Program-made: the position numbers and the translations under genes
Shown: positions 26,666-40,410 of the stretch, piece after piece
How positions within the stretch are numbered: position 1 is the stretch's first letter
Layout of the letters: each line of letters starts with the position of its first letter
Source of the DNA: Gemmatimonadaceae bacterium
Lineage (GTDB): Bacteria > Gemmatimonadota > Gemmatimonadetes > Gemmatimonadales > Gemmatimonadaceae
Length of the DNA stretch: 64,000 nt
Direction of reading: 5' to 3'
Assembly: GCA_030647905.1 (NCBI GenBank)
Contig: JAUSJA010000034.1
Coordinates: forward strand, 88,779-152,778
The notes under the pieces: generated by a model
The model's input: the letters and a program-made list of their open reading frames with translations, nothing else
What the model was told of the DNA's origin: nothing
Database searches by the model: none

Positions 26666-27420
26666 TTCGGCTTCACCTTGAGAACGAGTTTGACCGGGCT
26701 TCCCTTCACGCTTGCTCCACGATACCGCACCCGCGCCTCGACGATCACCGAATCAACCAGCGCAGTGAGCCGCGTAACGTCCAGCTTGATCTTTCGCGTC
26801 GCCACGCCCGATGCATCGGTGGTGTCCGAGGAGGAGCGCGCGCCATTGTCGTTCACGAGCTTCGCCAGCACCGTGTCGGAGGGGCTCAGGATCCGGAAGG
26901 TCACCGGATACGATGCGACCGCGGTATCGCTGCCGAACGGCCCATGGATCACACGCACGCCGAGTCCCGCGGAAACGTTTGCGGCGGTGTCCGTGAGCGA
27001 GTACGAAAGAGAATCGCGCGCATTCGATCCGACGACGGTGTCGGGCCTCAACGTGACGGCGATCATTACCGCGCCGTTGAATCCCTTCATCGTCGCGACA
27101 ATCCGCGCCGCCGAGCGCACGCTGTCGCCGATCACTGTGCCCTTCAAGCTGTCTACCCTGATCCCCCGGTCCACGGCGGTGAAGCGAACCGGTGGATTGG
27201 TCACGATACCACCACTGTAGTTGAACGCCGTGAAAGTGATCGGCGCGACGACTCCCGACGAATCCCTCAGCGTGTCGCCGACGACGACCGACGGCGACGG
27301 CAGCGGATTGAACTGGAACGACAACACCTCGTCGGTACCTGTCGGTATCTCCACGCACGCACCGACCAGAATCGCTCCGCATATGAAGGAGAGCGGAATT
27401 GCGCGCGCGCGGTGGCTCAC
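26662..27420 (-). CDS. Hypothetical lipoprotein with Ig-like/big-domain character
   Basis: 252 aa from a GTG overlapping the parA stop (GTGA). The signal peptide ends in lipobox VGAC (Cys22), so it is probably anchored in the outer or inner membrane facing the periplasm. The mature chain is beta-rich, with two Ig-like segments: one near TDEVLSFQFNPLP and VVVGDTLRDSSG, the other with DTTDASGVATRKIKLDVT. Such segments occur in secreted Big-type domains. No enzymatic motif. It lies between parA and the acyl-CoA ligase in a coupled operon. Confidence 0.78.
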   Translation of the reverse strand: MSHRARAIPLSFICGAILVGACVEIPTGTDEVLSFQFNPLPSPSVVVGDTLRDSSGVVAPITFTAFNYSGGIVTNPPVRFTAVDRGIRVDSLKGTVIGDSVRSAARIVATMKGFNGAVMIAVTLRPDTVVGSNARDSLSYSLTDTAANVSAGLGVRVIHGPFGSDTAVASYPVTFRILSPSDTVLAKLVNDNGARSSSDTTDASGVATRKIKLDVTRLTALVDSVIVEARVRYRGASVKGSPVKLVLKVKPK

Positions 27421-28184
27421 AGGAATCTGTCCGCCAGGTGCGTTGCAAGGTTGACGTATGCCTGCGACGCGGCGTCGGCGGGGCTGCGCAGCACAACCGG
27501 TTGTCCGGCGGCGAATGCGTCGGTAGTGGCGATGGTGCGCGGGATCACCATCGGGAAGACGATGTTTGCGGGGAGGTGGCGCCGCACGTAGTCCACGACG
27601 CGCTCGCTCGCCGGATTCCCCGGCTCGAACATCGTCATCAGAATGCCGTCGAGTGTGAGCTGGTCGTTGGTGGACGCGATATCCTGTATCAGGCGAAGAA
27701 TCTGCGGCGTCGTCTGAAGTGCAAGCGGCTCGCACTGAAGCGGCACGATCACATGCTGGGTTGCCTCCAGGACCTTGCGCGTTATCGCGCCCAGCCCTGG
27801 CGGCGAGTCCACCACGACGACGTGGCATCGCGCGCGCGCGGTTTCCAGAAGCTCCGGAAGCAGATTCGTCTCGCCGATCAATTGCTGGTACGTGGCGTGA
27901 TCCGCCTCGTCCGATACTGAACCGGCGAGTATCGCTCGCAGCCAGGGAAGGGCAGTGGGAAGAATCACTTCACGGAGCGACTTCTGCCCGTTCAGGTAAT
28001 CGGCGAACCCGGCGTTCTCGTGGTCCCTGCGCAGTCCGACTCCGTATCGGACCGCGCCCTGCGGATCCACATCAATGATCAGCGTCTTGAGTCCGCGCCG
28101 CGCGAACGCGGCGGCGAGATTCACCGCTGTCGTCGTCTTTCCGACACCACCTTTCTGGCTGACGATGGCAAGCACATCTCCCAT
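27417..28184 (-). CDS. parA: ParA/Soj-family ATPase
   Basis: 255 aa. A deviant Walker A, VSQKGGVGKTTTAVN, starts at about residue 8; IDVDPQGA (A') and VVVDSPPGLG (Walker B) follow. These ATPases form dimers on DNA or membranes and position plasmids, chromosomes or protein complexes. No parB and no parS-like site is seen nearby. The neighbours are a TPR protein immediately upstream (no gap) and a lipoprotein plus acyl-CoA ligase downstream, so cargo positioning (MinD/MipZ-like) is as likely as chromosome segregation. Confidence 0.88.
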   Translation of the reverse strand: MGDVLAIVSQKGGVGKTTTAVNLAAAFARRGLKTLIIDVDPQGAVRYGVGLRRDHENAGFADYLNGQKSLREVILPTALPWLRAILAGSVSDEADHATYQQLIGETNLLPELLETARARCHVVVVDSPPGLGAITRKVLEATQHVIVPLQCEPLALQTTPQILRLIQDIASTNDQLTLDGILMTMFEPGNPASERVVDYVRRHLPANIVFPMVIPRTIATTDAFAAGQPVVLRSPADAASQAYVNLATHLADRFL

Positions 28185-28664
28185 CTACTCGGAGACCTCT
28201 GGAAACTCCTCACTTTCCAACTTGTTCCCTTGCGCCGGCTCGTCGGTCGTCTTGATCCGCTCCAGCGTCTCCCGCGCGTGTCGGATCCAACGATCGGCTT
28301 CCGCACTCGGCGCCGGTGGATCCATGAGGAACGATTCGAGATGGAACGCTGCGTTGTCAGTCTCGCCGCGACGGAGCAGAAGGAACGCCAGGCCGTAATG
28401 CGCTCCGGAAAGCTTTGGCTGAATCTCGAGCGCACGGCGATAACAGCGTATGGCCTCGGTCTGCCTTCCCGTTCGGGAGTACGCGATGGCCATATTCTGC
28501 AGAACCCGGTGATTGGTGGGTTGATCCCTCAAGGCGAGCTGATACGACGTCAGAGCGGCTTCGTAATCGCCCTGACGCTCCAGCGCGAGCCCCTCGCTCA
28601 GGTAGTCGAGGCGCTTTTGCTCGCTCTTGGGCTTCCCACCGCTGAAGCGACTCCAGAAAGACAT
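28185..28664 (-). CDS. TPR-repeat protein
   Basis: 159 aa with three tandem tetratricopeptide repeats (about residues 18-125). Typical signatures are ALERQGDYEAALTSYQLALR, NMAIAYSRTGRQTEAIRCYR and HYGLAFLLLRRGETDNAAF. The tail is acidic. It lacks a signal peptide and is probably a cytoplasmic scaffold. Its TAG is directly followed by the parA ATG, so the two probably act together. Confidence 0.8.
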   Translation of the reverse strand: MSFWSRFSGGKPKSEQKRLDYLSEGLALERQGDYEAALTSYQLALRDQPTNHRVLQNMAIAYSRTGRQTEAIRCYRRALEIQPKLSGAHYGLAFLLLRRGETDNAAFHLESFLMDPPAPSAEADRWIRHARETLERIKTTDEPAQGNKLESEEFPEVSE

Positions 28665-28713
28665 CGGTCCGAATCTACCGTCGAGTATCCGTCAGAGCTA
28701 GGTTCCAGATGCC

Positions 28714-29244
28714 ATGTCACCACGCAAGCAAACCGTCGATCCCGCGGAGGGAGTTCTACACGTCGAGTGGCCGCTGTTCGGCGAGCTCTCGCGCGCGCTG
28801 GCCCTCAAGGTATCGCGCGAATACGATCCGGACATGGTGGTCGGTGTCGCGACAGCGGGCGTAGTCCCCGGCGCGGTCGTGGCCGCGATGCTCGGACGCG
28901 AATTTCATTCGATCGTCGTCAGCCGCAAGTACCGGGCTGAAGAAACGCGGGAGACCCCTGCGATATTCGGTGCCGCACCGCAGGAAGTGCGCGGCCGCCG
29001 CGTGCTCATCGTGGACGAGACATGTGATTCGGGCGACACCCTGCGCCTCGCTGTCGGGGCGATCGTGAACGCCGGCGCGAAAGAGGTGCGCACCGCCGTC
29101 GGATTCAAGACCGGAGCCTACGAGCCCGATTTCCACGCCCTGGCAACCGACAGCACGATCATTCTGCCGTGGGACCGTGAAGTGATCGTGGACGGTGAGC
29201 TGATGCCCAACCCGGCTTACCAGAACGCGCTGGAGTCACGGTAG
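28714..29244 (+). CDS. Type I phosphoribosyltransferase
   Basis: 176 aa. The PRPP-binding motif is RVLIVDETCDSGDTLRLA (about residues 95-112), preceded by DPDMVVGVATAGVVPGAVVA. This is close to the xanthine/hypoxanthine-guanine type (Gpt-like) sometimes annotated as a purine or unspecified PRTase. Probably purine salvage in the cytoplasm. The base specificity cannot be read. The gene is divergent from the TPR/parA operon and convergent with the V4R gene. Confidence 0.82.
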   Translation: MSPRKQTVDPAEGVLHVEWPLFGELSRALALKVSREYDPDMVVGVATAGVVPGAVVAAMLGREFHSIVVSRKYRAEETRETPAIFGAAPQEVRGRRVLIVDETCDSGDTLRLAVGAIVNAGAKEVRTAVGFKTGAYEPDFHALATDSTIILPWDREVIVDGELMPNPAYQNALESR

Positions 29245-29254
29245 CCGGCTACCG
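29239..29254. repeat. 16-bp perfect palindrome joining two convergent stop codons
   Basis: CGGTAGCCGGCTACCG is fully self-complementary. It contains the TAG stop of the phosphoribosyltransferase on the plus strand and the TAG stop of the V4R gene on the minus strand. With only four bases between the coding regions it may serve as a minimal two-way RNA end, although it lacks a T tract. Confidence 0.5.
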
Positions 29255-29782
29255 CATCTCCTCCCACTTGTAGTTCATCACGTCGGCGTTGCCGAGGAGG
29301 AAGCGGCAGCGCGACCCGTCGCCGTCGCAGCACTCCGTCTCCAGCACGGCAACGGGATACCCGGCGATCCGTCCGAAGAAGGCCGAAAGCAGCCCGGTAG
29401 TGATGTGGCACGCCTGCCCGGCGGACGATCCTTCGGCTGTCGCTTCCCAGCAGCTCGTGACGTCCACGATGGCGACGCCCTCTGCTTCATCCTCCGAAAA
29501 CAAAACGTCGCCCCAACCAGCATCCCGGAAGAATCTCCCCACGCTCGGGCCGAACTCGTCGATCGGCAGATCGCCCGCGTCGGGCGGCGGCGACGCCGAC
29601 TCGCCAGTCTCGGCGAGCCACTGCCCGAACGCTGTGTATACCGAATCTCCGCCAGCGAATCCGGCCTCGCGCAGCGCGCTCACGGCAGCGTCGGGCGCAC
29701 TCGACGCGAGCACCGCAGAGCGCAGCTCGCGAAGCGTGGCGACGGCAACTCCGACCAGCTGTGTTCTCGAAGAATCGGTCAT
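29249..29782 (-). CDS. V4R (4-vinyl reductase) domain protein
   Basis: 177 aa. The C-terminal half has the V4R pattern: SCWEATAEG, QACHITTGLLSAFFGRIAG, then the cysteine-rich VLETECCDGDGSRCRFLLG. V4R domains bind small ligands or metals and occur in BchJ-like proteins, XylR-type regulators and heteroproteins. There is no DNA-binding domain. The N-terminal 80 residues are helical and Ala-rich. It lies 28 bases downstream of ligA on the same strand. Confidence 0.75.
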   Translation of the reverse strand: MTDSSRTQLVGVAVATLRELRSAVLASSAPDAAVSALREAGFAGGDSVYTAFGQWLAETGESASPPPDAGDLPIDEFGPSVGRFFRDAGWGDVLFSEDEAEGVAIVDVTSCWEATAEGSSAGQACHITTGLLSAFFGRIAGYPVAVLETECCDGDGSRCRFLLGNADVMNYKWEEMR

Positions 29783-29810
29783 CTCGATCTCAACATTAAC
29801 GGAAATGGAA

Positions 29811-32860
<3,050 letters not shown>

Positions 32861-32871
<11 letters not shown>

Positions 32872-33250
32872 TGTTGCGGCCCAGGAATCGCTGCACTTCC
32901 GCAACAACCGCTCTGGGCTCACAAGGTTTGGCGAGGTAGCCGTCGCAGCCCACCTCGAACGCCTTCTCGCGATCGGATGCCAGGGCATGCGCCGTCAACG
33001 CGATTATCGGAATGTGTTTGGTCGCCGGGTCGTGCTTGAGGACCTGGGTGGCCTCCCAGCCATCGATAATCGGTATTGATATGTCCATCAGAATCAGGTC
33101 AGGGCGCGACGAGCGGGCCTTGGAGATTCCCTCTTCGCCATTCCAGGCTTCTGTCACCTCGTACCCGTAGTGCTTCAGAATGGTCGAATACACGATACGA
33201 TTGTCTTCGTTATCCTCAACAAGCAGAATCATCTTACCAGACTCGCTCAT
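32861..33250 (-). CDS. Single-domain response regulator (CheY-like)
   Basis: 129-aa stand-alone receiver. Acidic pocket LLVEDNEDN, phospho-acceptor LILMDISIPIIDGW, switch threonine IALTAHAL and lysine YLAKPCEP are all intact. It lacks an output domain and overlaps the diguanylate cyclase gene downstream. It could be a phosphate relay or protein-interaction partner in the same pathway. No histidine kinase lies in the window. Confidence 0.9.
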
Positions 33251-33323
33251 CTAACCTCGCATGGGTATTGCATTCTTTAACCTGCAAGCAAATTTCTTAC
33301 CACCCCAACGCAGACCTTGAAAG

Positions 33324-33680
33324 ATGACCGCTGCCGAGACTCCTGAGAGCGGGCGGAAGCCGGCCCGACGCCCGCGAGGCCGTCCCTATAAGAATGTGAC
33401 CGACGCGAAGTCGGTCAGCATGCTGGGAATCGGAATGATAGCTGGTGCGGTAATCGGCGCTGGCATTGCGCTCCTCATGGCCCCTCAGAGCGGAGTCGAA
33501 ACCAGGCGCGTCCTGGGTCACCGTGCCGATCGGCTGCGCGGCAATACAGGTGTTTGGGAAAAGCTCGGCAGGGAGCTCAGGCGAGCGGCCGTCGCAAAAC
33601 GCAAATCGCTGGAGCTCGAGGCAAGGCGCAACGAGATCGCCGCTCGAGCCGCCGCCAGACAGGAGTCGTCCGTCGGGTAA
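33324..33680 (+). CDS. YtxH-domain membrane protein
   Basis: 118 aa. A basic, proline-rich cytoplasmic head is followed by one glycine-rich helix (SMLGIGMIAGAVIGAGIAL) and then LMAPQSGVETRR, the YtxH hallmark. The C-terminal tail is a charged amphipathic helix. YtxH proteins are small stress-linked membrane proteins of unknown mechanism. It is divergent from the response-regulator pair. Confidence 0.8.
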   Translation: MTAAETPESGRKPARRPRGRPYKNVTDAKSVSMLGIGMIAGAVIGAGIALLMAPQSGVETRRVLGHRADRLRGNTGVWEKLGRELRRAAVAKRKSLELEARRNEIAARAAARQESSVG

Positions 33681-33689
33681 GCCAGCGGC

Positions 33690-34445
33690 TCAGAGCCGGG
33701 CCAGCGCGGCCTTTGCCTGAGCCTTGTAGAATCTGTCGTTGGCGTCGCTCACTGGCAGGCGGAGAGCCATCTCCAGCTCCGCTTTCGCCTTCGTGTTTTC
33801 CCCTGTGTCGCGATAGACCTCGCCCAGATCCACCCGGTGAACTATCCGGTCGGGCTCGGCGGCGACCGACGCTTCCATATATCGCACCGCCTCCTTCCAG
33901 CTCGCTGTTCCCAACACTCTCCCGCCCAGAATATTCTTCGCGACGATGCGAGTCAGGCTGTTCAGTCGCATCACCTCGGCGTTCCACATGCCCATGACGT
34001 GGAGGCAGCCGGCGTGGCGAGGCCTGATTCTCAGGCATTCCAGCCCCTGGGATCTGATCTCCGTCGCGTATCGCACGCGTCCGCGCGGGCCTTGGGCGAG
34101 CGCGGCCTTGCCAAGCGCCCGGGCGAGCGCGAAGTGGCCTTCCGCATCTCCGGGATTCAGCGCAACCGCGCTTCGCGCATATTGTTCACCACGGGTGAAG
34201 AGCGCGGTTCGCCGCGTCGCATCCGTCGCGTACGATCCGATGTCAACCGCCGAGCGCGACGCCTTCCACCAGGCTTCGTAGCTCCCCGAGTCGACTGCCG
34301 CTTTCTCGTAGTGGGCGAGCGCGCCCGAGGCATCGAGTGATGCGTAGGCGCTGTCGCCCATCGCCAGTTGCATGGCTGTCGTCTGGGCGGTGCCGATGGA
34401 CGCGCCGAAGAAGCAGAGCAGAACAGTTACCGGAGGTAATCGCAT
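33690..34445 (-). CDS. Exported TPR protein, RMDN-like
   Basis: 251 aa with a signal peptide (cleavage near GTAQT). The remainder is helical repeats: ALAHYEKAAVDSGSYEAWWK, YARSAVALNPGDAEGHFALA, CLRIRPRHAGCLHVMGMWNA and a final SVAAEPDRIVHRVDLGEVYR. The order resembles regulator-of-microtubule-dynamics (RMDN) type TPR proteins found in many bacteria. Probably periplasmic. No enzymatic residues. The gene is alone and convergent with the YtxH gene. Confidence 0.78.
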   Translation of the reverse strand: MRLPPVTVLLCFFGASIGTAQTTAMQLAMGDSAYASLDASGALAHYEKAAVDSGSYEAWWKASRSAVDIGSYATDATRRTALFTRGEQYARSAVALNPGDAEGHFALARALGKAALAQGPRGRVRYATEIRSQGLECLRIRPRHAGCLHVMGMWNAEVMRLNSLTRIVAKNILGGRVLGTASWKEAVRYMEASVAAEPDRIVHRVDLGEVYRDTGENTKAKAELEMALRLPVSDANDRFYKAQAKAALARL

Positions 34446-34497
34446 TGGTGCCGGAGATGATGGGGTCTATTCGACATGGTACACGCGCGGGTGGGCA

Positions 34498-35833
34498 ATG
34501 ATCGTTCCGCGGCTTATCGAACGTAAGCGCGACGGCGGCCGCCTTGAGGACGCCGAGTGGCACGCGCTGATCCAGGCGTATGCCCGTGACGAGGTGCCGG
34601 ACTACCAGATGTCGGCACTGCTCATGGCGATCTACTTCAAGGGCCTCGACCGCGGAGAGACCAACGCCCTGACGGATTCGATGATCGAGAGCGGCGCGCG
34701 CCTCGACCTGTCCCACCTGAACATCCCGCGGATCGACAAGCACTCCACCGGTGGAGTGGGAGACAAGGTCTCTCTCGTTCTCGCGCCGCTGATCGCGTCG
34801 CTCGGGGTCGCCGTGCCGATGATGTCGGGACGCGGCCTCGGTCATACCGGCGGCACGCTCGACAAGCTCGAGTCGATTCCCGGATTCCGCACCAACCTGT
34901 CGCTGGCGGACGCGGCGCGTCAAGTCGAGTCGATAGGCTGCGCACTGATCGGTCAGACCGGAGAGATCGCTCCCGCCGACCGCAAGCTGTACGCACTTCG
35001 CGATGCGACGGCGACAGTAGAGGCGATTCCCCTCATCGCCGCGAGCATCATGAGCAAGAAGCTGGCGGAAGGACTGACTGGTCTGGTGCTCGATGTAAAG
35101 GAAGGGTCGGGTGCATTCATCCCCGACCCCAATCGAGAAGGGCGCCTCGCGAAGGCGATGATCGAGCTCGGCGCGGACCGCGGTTGCCCCGTCGTCGCCC
35201 TGCAGACCGCGATGGATCGCCCCCTTGGCTTCGCCTGCGGAAACGCGCTCGAGGTTCGCGAGTGCATTGACGCGCTCGAGGGGAACGGTCCGCCCGACCT
35301 CATGGAAGTGACCTACGCGCTCGGGGCGGAGATGCTGATCCTCGCTGGCGTAGCTGGAACCGCAGCCGACGCCTGGCGGCGAATGAGAGAGGCCATTCGC
35401 AACGGCGGCGCACTCGCGAAATTCGCCGAAATAATCGCGGCGCAGGGAGGTGACGCTCGCGTTCTCGATGACCCTTCGCTTCTTCCGTCGGCCGCCCGCA
35501 CGGCCGATTTTCTCGCCGGGCGCGACGGTTTCGTAACCGACATCTCGCCGCGGACGATTGGCTACGGGATCATCGCGCTCCGGGGCGGACGGCGCACGAT
35601 GGAAGATACTATCGATCCCGGCGTCGGATTCGTGATCACCGCGAAGCCCGGAGCGCAGGTGACGAGAGGTCAGGCCCTCGCGACGATTCACGCGCGCGAC
35701 GAAGCAGGAATCAGGGAAGGGAAGCGCGTTCTGTCCGAGGCCATAACCATCGATGATCAGCCGGGCAAATGTCTCGATCTGATCTCCATGCGGATCTCTC
35801 GCGAAGGGGCGAAGACCTGGCAGAGGCCGGCGG

Positions 35834-35841
<8 letters not shown>
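34498..35841 (+). CDS. deoA: Pyrimidine-nucleoside phosphorylase / thymidine phosphorylase
   Basis: 447 aa. The family signature is DKHSTGGVGDKVSLVLAP (about residues 80-97), followed by MSGRGLGHTGGTLDKLESIP and LDVKEGSGAF. It phosphorolyses thymidine, deoxyuridine or uridine to base and (deoxy)ribose-1-phosphate. Length and the C-terminal lipoyl-like fold (PGAQVTRGQALATIHA) fit the Gram-positive Pdp type more than E. coli DeoA. The start is the ATG at 34498; earlier starts add unrelated sequence. Salvage role complements tdk. Confidence 0.92.
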
Positions 35842-38105
<2,264 letters not shown>

Positions 38106-38136
38106 CTAGGCGTTTAAGCGCTTGTCCAGGAATGAC

Positions 38137-38445
38137 TTAGCGGCGGAGCTGGAACCGGATTTTGCGGATCTTCTCCCGCCCCTCCACCGCGTTTAGCGCC
38201 TTCAGCAGATCGGGCTCCATCAGTGACAGCTCGGTCATCCACGCATGTGTCGAGACGGCCACGAAAAGAGTGCCGTCGGGCGTGATGGACATGGGCTTGG
38301 TCACGGCCGCGATCTGGGCTCCCACTACGTCAGGCCAGTCGTCCACGGCGCCCGCCTGATCTACCCGCTTGGTCAGACCGCGATGCGCGAGAAATCCGCT
38401 CAACGCCTCGCTGATCGGTACCGGCCTTCGCTTCTTCTCGTTCAC
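38137..38445 (-). CDS. dciA: DciA-like (DUF721) replication protein
   Basis: 102 aa. It matches the DUF721/DciA pattern: ISEALSGFLAHRGLTKRV, WPDVVGAQIAAVTKP and LFVAVSTHAWMTELSLM. DciA loads or recruits the replicative helicase DnaB in bacteria lacking DnaC. The GTG start overlaps the recF stop (GTGA). The order recF-dciA-gyrB is conserved in several phyla, which strengthens the call. Confidence 0.85.
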   Translation of the reverse strand: MNEKKRRPVPISEALSGFLAHRGLTKRVDQAGAVDDWPDVVGAQIAAVTKPMSITPDGTLFVAVSTHAWMTELSLMEPDLLKALNAVEGREKIRKIRFQLRR

Positions 38446-39560
38446 GCCGCCGCTCCTTCGACAGACCCGGCGTGAATGCGACGTCGCTCCAGACCGACCA
38501 GCTCCGGCGGTATGTCGCCCGCTCTCGGCACGACGAGAATCGTCTGGCCGAGTCCCGCTCCGCAGAGGAGCTGAAGGATTCGCGCCGACCGGCGAAGGTC
38601 CAGTTCGGCGAACGGATCATCGAGCAGAAGGATTGGCGCGAGCCCGCGCGACTCGCGGAGCGTCGCACCCTCGAGCATGCGAAGCGCGATCGCCGCCGTC
38701 CGCTGCTGGCCCGCCGATCCGAAGAGACGAAGCTCGCGTCCGTCGAGCGTGAGCGCGACGTCGTCCCTGTGCGGTCCCGAGTGCGTCACTCCCCGCCTGA
38801 TGTCGTGCCTGCGATGCCGCTCGAGAGAGTCGGCTAGCGCGGCTCGCGTGTCGTCCGCCTTCGAGATCGCGCTGACGTATGTCATGCGGGCTTCTCCCGG
38901 CTCGCCGATCGCCGCGCACAACCGCGCGAACTCGTCCGCACGTTCCTTCACCCAGCAGGCTCGCTCCATCACGAGTGTCGCTCCGTACTCGGCCAGCGTC
39001 GGCTCCCACACAGCGACGGATGCGCCATCGCCGGTGCGTGCGGCATCGCGCAGCGCGGCATTGCGACGCGCAAGACCCGCGCGGTAATGCTGAAGCGCGG
39101 CAAGGTACCTCCGCGACGTCAGCGCCAGAACGAGGTCGAGAAACCGCCGCCGCTCGCTCGGCGCACCGGCGATGAGCTGAATGTCGCGGGGTGAGAACAT
39201 CACCGATGGCAGTGAGCCGAATGCGTCGCTCAGCCGCGCCGCAACAGCACCGTCGAGCGTCACTTTCTTCTTCTTCCCGGCAGTCTCGAATCCCGCGCTC
39301 AGCGTGTGATCACCATCGGATCTTGACCGGGCAGAGATGTGAAATCCCTTCGCACCGAATCGCACGAGGTCCTGGTCGCGAGCGCCGCGCACACTGCGCA
39401 GCACCTGCAGATAGTAGATGCTCTCGAGGAGATTCGTCTTGCCCTGGCCGTTCTCGCCGATTATCGCCAGCCCGCTCTCGGGCAGCTCCAGATCGAGTCT
39501 CTCGAAGTTGCGGAAGTCCCGGCAGGAGAGGTGCTTCAGCCAGACGTGCGGCTCGCTCAC
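38442..39560 (-). CDS. recF: DNA replication and repair protein RecF
   Basis: 372 aa SMC-like ATPase that helps load RecA at gaps. Walker A IIGENGQGKTNLLE, signature GSAGQQRTAAIALRM, Walker B LLLDDPFAELD. The open frame continues far upstream through the enoyl-CoA hydratase gene, but the GTG overlapping that stop (39560-39558) gives the proper N-terminus VSEPHVWLKHLSCRDFRNFE. Coupled downstream to dciA. Confidence 0.93.
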   Translation of the reverse strand: MSEPHVWLKHLSCRDFRNFERLDLELPESGLAIIGENGQGKTNLLESIYYLQVLRSVRGARDQDLVRFGAKGFHISARSRSDGDHTLSAGFETAGKKKKVTLDGAVAARLSDAFGSLPSVMFSPRDIQLIAGAPSERRRFLDLVLALTSRRYLAALQHYRAGLARRNAALRDAARTGDGASVAVWEPTLAEYGATLVMERACWVKERADEFARLCAAIGEPGEARMTYVSAISKADDTRAALADSLERHRRHDIRRGVTHSGPHRDDVALTLDGRELRLFGSAGQQRTAAIALRMLEGATLRESRGLAPILLLDDPFAELDLRRSARILQLLCGAGLGQTILVVPRAGDIPPELVGLERRRIHAGSVEGAAA

Positions 39561-40336
39561 TTCCCCCGGAAGGCCGGCGTCCGCTTCTCCAGAAACGCCT
39601 TCATCCCCTCGGTCATGTCTTCGGTTGCGGCGAGCAGTCCGAAGTGGTTCGCCTCGAGTATCAACCCTTCGTCGAGCGACATCTCGAGCCCCCGGTCCAC
39701 GGCTTCCATGCACAGCGCGACAGCAAGCGGCCCATTGGCGAGAATCTGCCCCATCATTTCCACCGCGGCGCCCATCAGCGCCTCCGGTGCGACTACCTTG
39801 TTCGCCAGCCCGATGCGATATGCCTCGGCCGCATCGATCATCTCGGCCGTGGTGATGAGCTGGATCGCGCGTCCCTTGCCGATGAGTCGGGACAACCGCT
39901 GTGTTCCGCCGTAGCCGGGACAGGTGCCGAGCCTGACTTCGGGCTGCCCGAACTTCGCCTTGTCGGAGGCGATACGGATGTGGCATGCCAGCGCAAGCTC
40001 GCATCCCCCACCCAGCGCGAAACCATTCACCGCGGCGATGACAGGCTTGGGCGACGTCTCGAAGCGGCGGAAGACCTCCTGGCCCGCGCGCGCCCGCGCC
40101 TTGGCGATCGTCGGTGTCTGGCTCGACAGCTCGGAGATGTCGGCGCCGGCGACGAAAGCACGGCCGGCACCGGTGACGATGAGACCGCCGATGTCGTCGC
40201 GTAGCCTCACCTCGTCGATTGCATGGCCCAGCTCGGCAATCGTCGCATCGTTCAGCGCGTTCAGCTTGTCCGGGCGATTGACGGTGAGAGTCGCAATGCG
40301 ATTCTCGACTGTGAGGGTCAGGAACTGGTATGACAT
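39557..40336 (-). CDS. Enoyl-CoA hydratase/isomerase (crotonase family)
   Basis: 259 aa. Crotonase motifs: NRPDKLNALNDATIAEL, oxyanion-hole residues in RAFVAGADISEL and VNGFALGGGCELALAC, and the catalytic-glutamate region KFGQPEVRLGTCPGYGGTQRL. The PG in the last motif is usual. Probably hydrates short-chain enoyl-CoA in beta-oxidation or butyrate-type metabolism. It heads the recF-dciA operon, an unexpected partner. The coupling GTGA suggests shared expression rather than shared function. Confidence 0.9.
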   Translation of the reverse strand: MSYQFLTLTVENRIATLTVNRPDKLNALNDATIAELGHAIDEVRLRDDIGGLIVTGAGRAFVAGADISELSSQTPTIAKARARAGQEVFRRFETSPKPVIAAVNGFALGGGCELALACHIRIASDKAKFGQPEVRLGTCPGYGGTQRLSRLIGKGRAIQLITTAEMIDAAEAYRIGLANKVVAPEALMGAAVEMMGQILANGPLAVALCMEAVDRGLEMSLDEGLILEANHFGLLAATEDMTEGMKAFLEKRTPAFRGK

Positions 40337-40410
40337 GGCGCGCGAGTTGAGGTGGGGACGTCTCCGCTGTAATGTACGCGGCCAGCATTCGTTCGCCTAC
40401 TCGGAGCGGC

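Noticed and set aside
27417..28184. Chromosome partition locus near an origin
   Set aside because: No parB, dnaA or parS-like site was seen nearby, and the operon partners are unrelated to replication.
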